DNA of 64,000 nt from Saprospiraceae bacterium. Lineage in GTDB: Bacteria > Bacteroidota > Bacteroidia > Chitinophagales > Saprospiraceae. The notes under the pieces are model-generated. The model was not told the DNA's origin and ran no database searches. It saw only the letters and a program-made list of their open reading frames with translations. Numbering within the stretch: position 1 is the stretch's first letter; each line of letters opens with the position of its first letter. A program made the position numbers and the translations under genes. Below are positions 1 through 9,293 of this stretch, piece after piece. The stretch is from assembly GCA_016716335.1 (NCBI GenBank), contig JADJWN010000010.1, positions 62,001 to 126,000 of the forward strand, written 5' to 3'.

Positions 1-6
1 AAAATC

Positions 7-40
7 AAGCAGTTATAACACAAATTATAGCTGCTTTTTT
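7..40 (+). terminator. Rho-independent terminator, first copy
   Basis: The hairpin AAGCAGTTATAA / TTATAGCTGCTT (one G-U pair) is followed by a run of T. It probably ends a gene, likely a tRNA, lying just left of the window. The same sequence recurs at 230-266, so this is one half of a direct repeat of about 35 bp. Confidence 0.6.
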
Positions 41-150
41 ATTTCTGCTCCGCAAGTGCCCTTGCCTGACAAAAATTTTCTAATTCAAGTCTTTTGTCTT
101 TACTGCTACAGTTAAAACTCTATTCCTTCACTTCGCCATTTTTACTAACA

Positions 151-220
151 TTAGCTCAATGGGTTCAGAGCATCCCGCCATGGCGGGAGGGTCACTGGTT
201 CGAGTCCAGTATCTCCCACA
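151..220 (+). pseudogene. tRNA-like fragment (degenerate tRNA 3' portion)
   Basis: A D-arm-like stretch (TAGCTCAATGGGTTCAGAGC) and a good T-arm (ACTGG-TTCGAGT-CCAGT) are followed by an acceptor-like 3' end ATCTCCC-A. The matching 5' acceptor strand GGGAGAT is absent upstream. The anticodon arm is replaced by a perfect 16-bp palindrome (TCCCGCCATGGCGGGA, 173-188) that leaves no normal 7-nt loop, so I cannot assign an amino acid. It sits between two copies of one terminator, as expected of a partial tandem duplication or of an old integration at a tRNA 3' end. A divergent but functional tRNA is possible and less likely. Confidence 0.45.
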
Positions 221-229
221 CTGAAATTC

Positions 230-266
230 AAGCAGTTATAACACAAATTATAGCTGCTTTTTTTTT
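230..266 (+). terminator. Rho-independent terminator, second copy
   Basis: It repeats the hairpin of 7-40 almost base for base, followed by nine T. It follows the tRNA-like fragment by about 10 nt. From here to 497 I see no gene, only AT-rich sequence. Confidence 0.6.
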
Positions 267-497
267 GGTTTAAACATTGGTTTGAACATTTTGAAAAAAT
301 ATTCTTATCTTAAAATCTTGCACGCAGGAAAACCTCATTGGTGCATGGTCGTGACTCGTTGCTGTTTTAAAATAATTTTGATACCAACCTTGGTGTTTCC
401 AATCTTTTGACCTTTCCTGTAAGCCCATTAGCTCACTCCTTCCAAGTCCGATATCTCTCCGAATATCTTTAACATCACTATATGGTTTAAGACTATC

Positions 498-3200
498 TCA
501 AAATTTGTTCATCCGATATTTTATCCATTTATAGATCTCGCCAACCCACAAGACAGATGAGGCAATCATACCGAGTATTGTAAACTCCGAAAATGAAATA
601 GGATCGAACTTAAACAGGACTTCAAAGAAAGGGATCTCAATGATGCATATCTGTATTATTAATGACACGATCAAAGCGATATTGATATATTTATTGGAGA
701 ACATTCCAATCCTGAAAACTGAAAGTTTGAGAGATCTCATATTAAACAGGTTGAAAAGCTGTGTGAATGCCATCATGATAAAGGCAGCCGACCTGGCTTT
801 TTCAAGACTTATGGGTAAAAAGTACTTAAAGGCAGTCAACGTCAGTACCGTCATCAGAATAGCGTTGATAAAGAGAAACGGAATGATCTCTTTGTTTAAA
901 ATACCTTCTTTGGGGCTGACAGGCTTTTGTTGAAGGACATCTCCATGACCCCTTTCGGTAGCCAGAGAAATATCCCCTACCCCATCAGTCACCAAATTGA
1001 GCCACAGCAACTGAGTGGCAGTAAGCGGTATGGGCAATCCTGTGAGAATAGAGGTAATCAATGTTATAATTTCTGCAAAATTGGTGGTAATAAGAAAAAA
1101 GCTGGTTTGTCTGGCATTGGTAAACACAATCCGGCCCTCTTCAATCGCATGAACTATGGTGGAAAAATTGTCATCAGCAAGTACCACCTGTGCTGCATCT
1201 CTGGCTACATCGGTACCTGCTATCCCCATGGCAACACCCACGTCCGCTTTTTTCAATGCCGGCGCATCATTAACACCATCACCCGTCATAGCAATAAGAT
1301 CCCCCTTCTTTTGCAAAACATCTGCTATTTTGAGTTTCATGTTTGGTGTCAATCTGGCAAAAATATTCACCTGACTTACTGCATTTTCAAATTCCTTTTC
1401 ATCCAGGTTTTCGAGTTGTTGTTCAGTAAGTGCCAAAGGGGAATAGTCTTCAGACTCAGGAATAATACCGGTTGCCCTACCTATTGCAACCGCTGTATTG
1501 ATGTGATCTCCCGTAGCCATGATGACCCTTATACCCGCCTGCTTACATTGCAGCACTGATTTTCTTACATCATGTCGCGGAGGGTCTATCATACCTGCCA
1601 GACCCGCAAAGCAAAAATCATGCAGCATTTCAGGAAATATCTTTTCAGTATCAGCCGGTACTTCCTTATATGCCAGCCCTATCACTCTCATTGCAAGTGA
1701 GGACCACTCATTGATCTGATTTTTGATTTTATCTTTTGAATTAGAGACAAATTCTGCTTTCTCTCCTGATTTATCCAGTGTTTTCGTGCAGTTACTTAGA
1801 ATTTTTTCCGGTGCACCGATTATTAGCAGCATTTTACGGTCGGCCTGATCCACAAGTGTAGCTCTCATTTTAAGTTCAGAATTGAACGGAAGATCATCCA
1901 GTTTTTTGATTCCTGTACCAATACCCGGTTTTAATCCTGCCTTTCTGGCCAATACCAACAGGGCTCCCTCTGTGGGATCGCCTACCAGGTGGTAGCTGTC
2001 ATCCTCAGTATGATGTCTTATCTCGCTGTTATTACTCCATCCACCTATCGTGAGCAACATTCGTGCATTAGGAGCATCCATAATGTCACTTATAATGCCG
2101 TTTTTCTTGAAGTTTCCGGCAGGAGACCATCCATCACCGGTGACATCCCAGATCTCTCCATCCGCTGTGGCCAATTTGGTTACAGTAAGGGTATTTTGAG
2201 TAAGTGTACCTGTCTTATCCGTGATTATGGTCGTGACAGCACCGAGTGTTTCAGTAGCGGTAAATTCTCTGATGATAGCGTTGCGTTTGGCCATATGATT
2301 GGCACCAATGGCAAGCACAATAGCCAATACAGCCGGAAGTCCTTCCGGAATTGCTGAGACCAGTGCCGCAATAGAGACCAGCATCAATTCCTCCGCAGGT
2401 GCCTCCTTGTCTATGTATCCTATGATAAAAAGTACCGTTGCACTGATGATGGCAATGATGCCCATCTGTCGGGCTAAAGTATCTATCTTCTTTTGAAAAT
2501 TGGTTTTCTCTTTTTTAATACTTTTTATGGAACCGGCAATCTCTCCCAAAGCAGTTTGCATGCCTGTGGTTGTTACCACTGCTTCTGCATAGCCACCTGC
2601 AGCGAATGTCCCTTTATAAATCATGTTTCGTCGGTCAGCCAGGCCGGATTTTTCATCTGCCAGTTCTGTGTTTTTTGTCACAGGGACTGATTCTCCTGTA
2701 AGCGGGGATTCAATCATCCTCAGATTTCGGATATGAATGAGCCTGGCATCGGCAGGCACCAAATCGCCCTCTTCGATGATGATAATATCTCCCGGCACAA
2801 GCATACGACTATCCACAGTAGTTTTAGTACTGTTTCTGAATACTTTGGCTACCGGTATCACCATAGTTTTGAGGGATTCTATGGCTTTATCTGCACGAAA
2901 CTCCTGTATAAATCCTATCAGTGTATTGATCATAATCACAGCCAGAATCACATACATATCAATATAGTGACCGGTAATCCACGATATAAAAGCTGCAATG
3001 AACAGGATGAAGACCAGCATACTTTGCAGTTGCTTTACCAACAGAAATATCCAGTGTCTCCTGCCACTATCCGGTATTTCATTTTTACCGTACTTTACTA
3101 ACCTCTCCTGTGCCTCTGAAGATGTTAGTCCTGTCCTGTCTGTATTCAACACATCCAATACCTGCTGCTCATCCAGGCTATGCCACAATACATTTTGCAT
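498..3200 (-). CDS. P-type calcium-transporting ATPase (P2A/SERCA-like)
   Basis: This is an inner-membrane ATP-driven cation pump of 900 residues, the usual length. It has an N-terminal cation-ATPase segment, the TGES actuator loop, the DKTGTLT phosphorylation motif (Asp about 328), the TGD and GDGVNDAPA hinge motifs, the EGLP segment of transmembrane helix 4 and a six-helix C-terminal domain. Motif spelling and order match calcium or general P2-type pumps; calcium as substrate is inference. A GTG at 3242 would add 14 residues, but the best promoter match (3247-3278) would place transcription start at or beyond that GTG. The ATG at 3200 is therefore preferred, and it also fits the family N-terminus (WHSL...). 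The gene is monocistronic; carB lies upstream on the same strand, 290 bp away. Confidence 0.9.
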   Translation of the reverse strand: MQNVLWHSLDEQQVLDVLNTDRTGLTSSEAQERLVKYGKNEIPDSGRRHWIFLLVKQLQSMLVFILFIAAFISWITGHYIDMYVILAVIMINTLIGFIQEFRADKAIESLKTMVIPVAKVFRNSTKTTVDSRMLVPGDIIIIEEGDLVPADARLIHIRNLRMIESPLTGESVPVTKNTELADEKSGLADRRNMIYKGTFAAGGYAEAVVTTTGMQTALGEIAGSIKSIKKEKTNFQKKIDTLARQMGIIAIISATVLFIIGYIDKEAPAEELMLVSIAALVSAIPEGLPAVLAIVLAIGANHMAKRNAIIREFTATETLGAVTTIITDKTGTLTQNTLTVTKLATADGEIWDVTGDGWSPAGNFKKNGIISDIMDAPNARMLLTIGGWSNNSEIRHHTEDDSYHLVGDPTEGALLVLARKAGLKPGIGTGIKKLDDLPFNSELKMRATLVDQADRKMLLIIGAPEKILSNCTKTLDKSGEKAEFVSNSKDKIKNQINEWSSLAMRVIGLAYKEVPADTEKIFPEMLHDFCFAGLAGMIDPPRHDVRKSVLQCKQAGIRVIMATGDHINTAVAIGRATGIIPESEDYSPLALTEQQLENLDEKEFENAVSQVNIFARLTPNMKLKIADVLQKKGDLIAMTGDGVNDAPALKKADVGVAMGIAGTDVARDAAQVVLADDNFSTIVHAIEEGRIVFTNARQTSFFLITTNFAEIITLITSILTGLPIPLTATQLLWLNLVTDGVGDISLATERGHGDVLQQKPVSPKEGILNKEIIPFLFINAILMTVLTLTAFKYFLPISLEKARSAAFIMMAFTQLFNLFNMRSLKLSVFRIGMFSNKYINIALIVSLIIQICIIEIPFFEVLFKFDPISFSEFTILGMIASSVLWVGEIYKWIKYRMNKF

Positions 3201-3246
3201 GATTTGTTTTTTAATTGATTGGAAAAATAAGATTTTTTCCACGTGT

Positions 3247-3278
3247 CAAAAGTGATTTGCATCAATGTTGAGCACAAA
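3247..3278 (-). promoter_or_regulatory. Bacteroidota-type promoter for the P-type ATPase
   Basis: On the minus strand TTTG (3275-3278) is followed after 20 nt by CACTTTTG (3247-3254), a 7/8 match to TAnnTTTG. Transcription would begin near 3240, leaving a leader of about 40 nt before the ATG at 3200. Confidence 0.4.
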
Positions 3279-3490
3279 TTCCTTGAGCTGGAATAAAATA
3301 TTAATGGAATCTTAGCCCCAATCCTGAGCTGCAGGATTTTAAAACCTAAAATAGAGAGATAAGGTCAAATTCTGACATAAAACAGGAGCACATACCACCT
3401 CTGGAAGAATGATTGCCGGTATTACTTTAAAAACTTACATTTGCCAGGTGGCCGTTTAGACCAAAAGTCTAAAAACTTCATCCATGTATC

Positions 3491-6307
3491 TTATCTGCTC
3501 AGGAACATGGATCTGTTTCTGTCCAATTCTCTGAAATAAGGGTCATACAGGTCTTTAATGTAATATATCATTTCACCGGTAGATTTCATTTCAGGACCCA
3601 GATTTTTGTCCACATTAGGGAATTTATTGAAAGAAAATACCGGTACTTTGATGGCATAACCCTCCAGTTTTTGCTCGATCTTAAAATCCCTCAGCTTTTT
3701 ATTACCCAGCATCACATGTGTAGCTATCTTGAGATAAGGTACTTTGTATGCTTTTGCTATAAAAGGAGTAGTACGGGAAGCTCTGGGGTTTGCCTCTATG
3801 ACATAAACCTTTTCATCTTTAATGGCAAACTGTATATTGATCAATCCCTTTATATTTAAGGCCTCCGCCAACCTTCGGCCGTAAAATTTCATTTGCTCTA
3901 TCACATTTTCACTGAGGCTATAGGTAGGTAGTACTGCAGAGCTGTCCCCGGAATGAATGCCTGCGGGCTCAATGTGCTCCATAATACCCATGATGTGAAA
4001 ATCCTCACCGTCATATATAGCATCTATTTCAGCCTCTTTGGCTCTCTCCAGAAACTGATCTATGAGTACTTTATTGTCCGGCATATGTTTGAATATGCTG
4101 AGTACATGTTTCTCAAGCTCCTGATCATTGATGACAATTCTCATTCTCTGTCCGCCCAAAACATAGGATGGACGCACAAGTACCGGATATCCTACCTTTC
4201 TTGCTACATCCAGCGCTTCATCCACGTCAAAAGCCACCCCATACTTAGGATAAGGTATTCCAAGATCTCTGAGCAAATCTGAAAACCGCCCTCTGTCTTC
4301 TGCAAGGTCCATACTGTTAAAATCCGTACCTATGATAGGAATACCTTTTTGATGGAGTTTCTCTGCCAACTTCAGTGCCGTCTGTCCACCTAACTGCACC
4401 ACTACTCCTTCGGGTTTTTCGCGTTCAATGATTTCCTCCAGGTGTTCCCAGAATATGGGCTCAAAGTATAATTTATCCGCAATATCAAAATCAGTAGATA
4501 CAGTCTCCGGGTTACAATTGATCATAATCGCCTCATAACCTGCTTCCTTGATCGCCAGAATACCATGCACACAGCAATAATCAAATTCTATTCCCTGACC
4601 TATTCTGTTGGGGCCAGAACCAAGAACAATGATTTTTTTACGATTTGAGGGAATACTTTCATTTTCAGAATCAAATGTAGAATAAAAGTAAGGAGTTTTG
4701 GCTTCAAACTCACCGGCACAGGTATCCACCATTTTATATACCCTTCTGATACCCAGTTTTTTTCTTTGGCGGGTAACCTCCTCTTCTTTTATTCTGAGTA
4801 CCCAGGCTATCTGAGCATCGGAATAACCCAGTTTTTTCAATTCAAGGAAAAAATCTGCCGGTATGTCTTCTGCCACATTGTAACGCAGCAGCCTTTCTTC
4901 TACTTTGACAAGTTTCTTGATTTGCTTGATAAACCAGGGGTCAATATGGGTAAGCTTGTGCACTGTTTTTTCGGGTACCCCAAGTCTGAGTGCATCTTTG
5001 ACTCTGTAAATCCGGTCATCGCTTGCTTTCTCCAGTCTGTGCAATATATCTTCCGTTTGAATCCATTCCTTAAGGTCTGCTCCCAGTCCACTTCGGTTGT
5101 TTTCCTGACTCTGACAGGCTTTCTGAAGCGCTTCAGTGAAATTTCTTCCTATTGCCATCACTTCGCCTACAGATTTCATCTGAAGCCCGAGAGTAGGATC
5201 AGCACCATAAAACTTTTCAAAATTCCATCTTGGCATCTTTACAATTACATAGTCAAGTACCGGCTCAAAAAATGCGGATGTGGTCTTGGTAATCTGATTT
5301 TTCAGCTCATTGAGATTGTACCCGATGGCCAGTTTGGCCGCAATTTTAGCAATCGGATATCCTGTGGCTTTACTTGCCAATGCCGAAGACCTCGACACTC
5401 TTGGATTGATTTCTACAGTGATTATTTCTTCTGTCACCGGATGTATGGCAAACTGTACATTGCACCCTCCGGCAAAATTGCCCAAAGATCGCATCATCGT
5501 CATTGCCTGATCCCTCATCCTCTGGAACGCTGTATCTGAAAGGGTCATGGCTGGTGCGACTGTAATAGAATCTCCGGTATGTATTCCCATAGGATCCAGA
5601 TTCTCCACCGTACAGATGATCACCACATTGTCATTGTTATCTCGCAGCAATTCGAGCTCAAATTCTTTCCAGCCTAATACCGCCTGCTCCACCAGTACTT
5701 CATGGGTAGGAGATGCCTCCAGTCCTCTCCGCAATGCTTCGTCAAATTCTTCTTCACGCATTACAAATCCTCCACCCGTACCACCTAAAGTGTAGGAAGG
5801 TCTGATGACGAGCGGAAAACCGATCTCCTGAGCAGCCTCTTTCCCTTCGAGAAATGAATTGGCTATCTGAGACTTGGCTACCTGCATGCCCAGGCTTACC
5901 ACATGCTGTTTGAAGGCTTCTCTGTTTTCTGTGAGCTCTATGGCATCCACATCGACTCCGATCATTCTCACGCCATATTTCTTCCACACACCCATTTTAT
6001 CCGCCTCAATGGCAAGATTGAGTGCTGTCTGACCCCCCATGGTAGCCAACACTGCATCTATCTTCTGCTCCTCCAGGATTTTAACAATACTTTCCACTGT
6101 AAGGGGCCACAAATAAATATGGTCTGCAGTCACTTCATCGGTCATAATGGTAGCCGGATTGGAGTTAATTAGAGACACCGTAATACCTTCTTCTCTGAGC
6201 GAACGTGCGGCCTGGGATCCGGAGTAGTCAAATTCACATGCTTGTCCTATGATGATGGGGCCACTACCGATGATCAGTACTGACTTAATGGAGTTGTCTT
6301 TAGGCAT
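3491..6307 (-). CDS. carB: Carbamoyl-phosphate synthase large subunit
   Basis: It makes carbamoyl phosphate from glutamine-derived ammonia, bicarbonate and two ATP for pyrimidine and arginine synthesis. The N-terminus has the typical GSGPIIIGQACEFDYSG nucleotide motif. The second synthetase half repeats it as GSGPNRIGQGIEFDYCC. Both halves carry ATP-grasp signatures, including TLGGTGGGFV and VLGGQRMR. The protein ends near residue 938, where the E. coli enzyme continues about 135 residues into the allosteric MGS-like domain. That domain is missing here without a frameshift, as in some other Bacteroidota. The small subunit carA is not adjacent. The ATG at 6307 opens directly on the conserved N-terminus. 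Confidence 0.95.
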   Translation of the reverse strand: MPKDNSIKSVLIIGSGPIIIGQACEFDYSGSQAARSLREEGITVSLINSNPATIMTDEVTADHIYLWPLTVESIVKILEEQKIDAVLATMGGQTALNLAIEADKMGVWKKYGVRMIGVDVDAIELTENREAFKQHVVSLGMQVAKSQIANSFLEGKEAAQEIGFPLVIRPSYTLGGTGGGFVMREEEFDEALRRGLEASPTHEVLVEQAVLGWKEFELELLRDNNDNVVIICTVENLDPMGIHTGDSITVAPAMTLSDTAFQRMRDQAMTMMRSLGNFAGGCNVQFAIHPVTEEIITVEINPRVSRSSALASKATGYPIAKIAAKLAIGYNLNELKNQITKTTSAFFEPVLDYVIVKMPRWNFEKFYGADPTLGLQMKSVGEVMAIGRNFTEALQKACQSQENNRSGLGADLKEWIQTEDILHRLEKASDDRIYRVKDALRLGVPEKTVHKLTHIDPWFIKQIKKLVKVEERLLRYNVAEDIPADFFLELKKLGYSDAQIAWVLRIKEEEVTRQRKKLGIRRVYKMVDTCAGEFEAKTPYFYSTFDSENESIPSNRKKIIVLGSGPNRIGQGIEFDYCCVHGILAIKEAGYEAIMINCNPETVSTDFDIADKLYFEPIFWEHLEEIIEREKPEGVVVQLGGQTALKLAEKLHQKGIPIIGTDFNSMDLAEDRGRFSDLLRDLGIPYPKYGVAFDVDEALDVARKVGYPVLVRPSYVLGGQRMRIVINDQELEKHVLSIFKHMPDNKVLIDQFLERAKEAEIDAIYDGEDFHIMGIMEHIEPAGIHSGDSSAVLPTYSLSENVIEQMKFYGRRLAEALNIKGLINIQFAIKDEKVYVIEANPRASRTTPFIAKAYKVPYLKIATHVMLGNKKLRDFKIEQKLEGYAIKVPVFSFNKFPNVDKNLGPEMKSTGEMIYYIKDLYDPYFRELDRNRSMFLSR

Positions 6308-6335
6308 TTTAATGCAGTATTGATAAATCGGGGCT

Positions 6336-6343
6336 CAAAGGTA
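6336..6343 (-). promoter_or_regulatory. -7 element upstream of carB
   Basis: On the minus strand TACCTTTG matches TAnnTTTG exactly, about 28 nt upstream of the carB ATG. No clear TTTG is seen at the -33 distance. Confidence 0.35.
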
Positions 6344-6432
6344 TAAGAATAAAATAATATATTGTAAGTTTGTAATCATTAAAATTTGATGAGATATTTT
6401 ACAAATTAATCAATTTTCACCTAACAAAGTGT

Positions 6433-6440
6433 TAATTTTG
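6433..6440 (+). promoter_or_regulatory. -7 element upstream of the M3 peptidase
   Basis: TAATTTTG is an exact TAnnTTTG match 22 nt before the ATG. A T-rich -33 candidate (6414-6417) lies 15 nt upstream, closer than usual. It is divergent from the carB promoter. Confidence 0.35.
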
Positions 6441-6462
6441 CAAACCCTCAAAAAATCAGCAT

Positions 6463-8592
6463 ATGCATAAGATATTGCTCATCATCACCTGCCAAATATT
6501 ATTGATGCAGGCTTGTAAAAACACTACCCAAATGAATGATTTAAACATGGACAATCCATTTTTGCAGGAATATAATACACCTTATGATGTCCCTCCGTTT
6601 GACAGAATAAAGATTGAGCATTACAAGCCTGCAATTCTGAAAGCTATCGAACAGCACAATGAAGAAATCGAGAAAATCGTCAACAACACTTTAGAACCGA
6701 CCTTTGATAATGTGTTGGCAGCACTTGATAACAGCGGTGAGCTGCTTACAAAAGTGACCGGTGTACTTTACAATCTGTCTAATGCCGATACCAATGATGC
6801 TCTGGAAGCCGTAAATGAGGAAATGGCTCCTGTACTATCAGCTCATTATGACAAAATCTATCAAAACACAACACTTTTCAATAAAATAAAGACGCTTTGG
6901 GATAAAAGAAATGAACTGAATCTTAATCCTGAACAAAGCATGCTTCTGGAAAAAAATTACAAGAAATTTACCAGAAACGGAGCTTTGCTTTCAGAATCCG
7001 AAAAAGAACAACTCAGTAAGATTAATCAGGAACTTTCAGTATTGACCTTAAAATTCGGACAAAATACACTTGCAGATGTAAATGAGTACAAACTCGTCAT
7101 TGAACGAAAAGAAGATCTGGCCGGTTTGCCTGAAGAATTGATCTACGAGGCATCTGAAAAAGCTAAAAAAGCAGGAATGGATGGAAAATGGATTTTTACC
7201 CTGCATAATCCAAGCGTGCTGCCTTTCCTCCAATATGCCGAAAACAGAGCCATGAGAGAAAAAATCTGGAATGCTTTCAGCAATAAAGGCAATAACAGCA
7301 ATGCAAACAACAACAATGAAATTATCGGAAAAATATTGAGTCTCCGAATTCAAAGAGCAAAACTGCTCGGATATCCTTCACATGCGCATTATGTGCTCGA
7401 GGAGCAGATGGCAGAAAAACCGGAAAATGTGAGAAGGTTGCTCAATGATTTGTGGGCTCCAGCTTTGAAAGTGGCACAAAAAGAAGCTAAGGAGCTCCAG
7501 CAAATGATGTCCGGAGAAGTCAAGAATGAAATCCTTCAACCCTACGACTGGAGGTATTATGCCGAAAAACTGAGGAAGCAAAAATTTGATCTGGACGAAC
7601 AGGAACTTAAACCTTATTTCAGTCTGGAAAGCACCCGTGATGGAATTTTTGAAGTCTGTAAAAGATTGTTTGGTCTGACTTTCAAGGAGAATAAATCCAT
7701 CCCGGTATATCATCCCGAAGTGACAGCCTGGGAAGTCAGTAATGAAGCGGGTGAACTTTCCGGCATTTTATACATGGATTTTCATCCCCGTGAAAGTAAA
7801 AGAGGAGGCGCATGGATGACGAGCTTCAGGGAACAGAAGTATGAAAACGGCAAAAGGGTAATACCCGTTATTTCCATAGTCTGCAATTTTTCCAAACCTA
7901 CAGCCGACGCCCCTGCACTTTTGACTTATGATGAAGTCAATACTTTCTTCCACGAATTCGGACATGCATTACACGGTTTGCTGTCGGATGTGCAATATGT
8001 GTCACTGTCCGGCACCAATGTTCCTACGGATTTTGTAGAATTACCCTCTCAGATCATGGAAAACTGGGCTGCAGAACCGGAAGTACTCAAAATTTTTGCC
8101 AGACATTATAAAACAGGGGAAGTCATTCCGGATGCACTTATTGAAAAGATGAAGAAAAGCGGTACTTATGGTCAGGGCTTTGCCACTGCAGAATATCTTG
8201 CAGCTTCTATACTCGATATGGACTTCCATACACTGACCGAGATTCCTGAAACCCCTATAGCTGCTTTTGAAGCAAGCAGTATGAATAAAATAAATCTGCC
8301 TTCTTCTATCATTCCCAGATACCGCAGCACTTATTTCAACCATATTTTCTCAGGTGGATATTCCAGCGGATATTACAGCTATATATGGTCGGAAGTACTG
8401 GATAGCGATGCCTTTGAAGCCTTCAGGGAAAAAGGATTGTTTGATAAAACTACGGCTGCTTCATTCCGCAAAAATGTGCTTGAAAAAGGTGGCACGGGAG
8501 AGCCCATGCAGCTGTACAAAAATTTCAGAGGTAAGGAGCCTGAAATAAAACCTCTGCTGAAAAAGAGAGGATTGGAGACGGTGAAGGGGTAG
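6463..8592 (+). CDS. dcp: M3 family metallopeptidase lipoprotein (peptidyl-dipeptidase Dcp / oligopeptidase A type)
   Basis: This is a zinc oligopeptidase of 709 residues. The zinc motif HEFGH lies at 497-501, with a downstream Glu in MENWAAEP as the expected third ligand, and the M3 C-terminal region (FSGGYSSGYYSY) is present. The N-terminus is a lipoprotein signal with a lipobox ending at Cys18 (LMQAC), so the enzyme is probably anchored in the envelope and degrades short peptides in the periplasm. Family members act as dipeptidyl carboxypeptidases or oligopeptidases; which activity applies is not decided by sequence. The ATG at 6463 follows an exact -7 element. Confidence 0.93.
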   Translation: MHKILLIITCQILLMQACKNTTQMNDLNMDNPFLQEYNTPYDVPPFDRIKIEHYKPAILKAIEQHNEEIEKIVNNTLEPTFDNVLAALDNSGELLTKVTGVLYNLSNADTNDALEAVNEEMAPVLSAHYDKIYQNTTLFNKIKTLWDKRNELNLNPEQSMLLEKNYKKFTRNGALLSESEKEQLSKINQELSVLTLKFGQNTLADVNEYKLVIERKEDLAGLPEELIYEASEKAKKAGMDGKWIFTLHNPSVLPFLQYAENRAMREKIWNAFSNKGNNSNANNNNEIIGKILSLRIQRAKLLGYPSHAHYVLEEQMAEKPENVRRLLNDLWAPALKVAQKEAKELQQMMSGEVKNEILQPYDWRYYAEKLRKQKFDLDEQELKPYFSLESTRDGIFEVCKRLFGLTFKENKSIPVYHPEVTAWEVSNEAGELSGILYMDFHPRESKRGGAWMTSFREQKYENGKRVIPVISIVCNFSKPTADAPALLTYDEVNTFFHEFGHALHGLLSDVQYVSLSGTNVPTDFVELPSQIMENWAAEPEVLKIFARHYKTGEVIPDALIEKMKKSGTYGQGFATAEYLAASILDMDFHTLTEIPETPIAAFEASSMNKINLPSSIIPRYRSTYFNHIFSGGYSSGYYSYIWSEVLDSDAFEAFREKGLFDKTTAASFRKNVLEKGGTGEPMQLYKNFRGKEPEIKPLLKKRGLETVKG

Positions 8593-8783
8593 GAGCTTTA
8601 TCAAATAACATTTTTAACACCACAAAATCGTTATTCAAACTCCATTAATTCAGTTTTCTATGCAAAGGTCTTAAATTAAAAAACAATAGACCTCTTGCAA
8701 CTCAGTCTCTTGATTCGCTTTAGAGTAATCATTAGTTTGCCTATTTTTAAAAGCTTGAGTTTTATGCTTTAACCGGCCTGCTC

Positions 8784-9221
8784 TTACCTCAACCTGTCCA
8801 TACTGCGCACCAAACCTTCATCTTTCTTGACAAAACGAATGGCCAGCGCACTGAAAAGTATGGTTATGAAAGGGAGGAAAAGCCCAAACTGATCCTGTAT
8901 GTTGGAATCAGGCACATTGAGTGTGCCCTCATTATAGATGAGTAAAAATGCAACCAGAAGCAGAAGTATGGAAGCAACAATCACGAGATATCCCAGTCTC
9001 ATCTGGAGCTCCCTGTTTTGATACATGAATATGGCTGCCACAGCTATAACCGCCGATATTATGGTCAGTACAATCAATATCACATGATCCTGTACATTGT
9101 ACACCTGATCACTCAATAACTGCGGTACCGGTTTGTCACTGATGGCAAAAGGTACTTTAAGCAGTGCAGCAGCAGCCAGACCTGCCAAAAGAAAAAAAAT
9201 GCTCTGAATCCTTTGTATCAT
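8784..9221 (-). CDS. DUF4293 family membrane protein
   Basis: This is a 145-residue protein with four hydrophobic segments (about 5-22, 45-65, 75-98 and 112-130) and a charged C-terminal tail. The N-terminal MIQRIQS and overall pattern match DUF4293, a family largely restricted to Bacteroidota with no known function. It is divergent from the FAD oxidoreductase, with start codons 72 bp apart. Inner-membrane location is inferred from hydropathy only. Confidence 0.85.
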   Translation of the reverse strand: MIQRIQSIFFLLAGLAAAALLKVPFAISDKPVPQLLSDQVYNVQDHVILIVLTIISAVIAVAAIFMYQNRELQMRLGYLVIVASILLLLVAFLLIYNEGTLNVPDSNIQDQFGLFLPFITILFSALAIRFVKKDEGLVRSMDRLR

Positions 9222-9262
9222 AAAGCTGTAAAGATGTTTTTAACTAAGTGTAGTAATAAAAT

Positions 9263-9270
9263 TAACTTTG
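9263..9270 (+). promoter_or_regulatory. -7 element for the FAD oxidoreductase
   Basis: TAACTTTG is an exact TAnnTTTG match. It places transcription start near 9277, which favours the ATG at 9294 over in-frame codons further upstream. Confidence 0.4.
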
Positions 9271-9293
9271 TACCCATAAACGCTGGCAAGATA

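Noticed and set aside
927..1559. 210-codon plus-strand frame inside the P-type ATPase
   Set aside because: Antisense to conserved ATPase motifs; no homology pattern seen.
4766..5539. 257-codon open frame on the plus strand inside carB
   Set aside because: It is antisense to a well-conserved catalytic region of carB, has no recognisable domains and no promoter.
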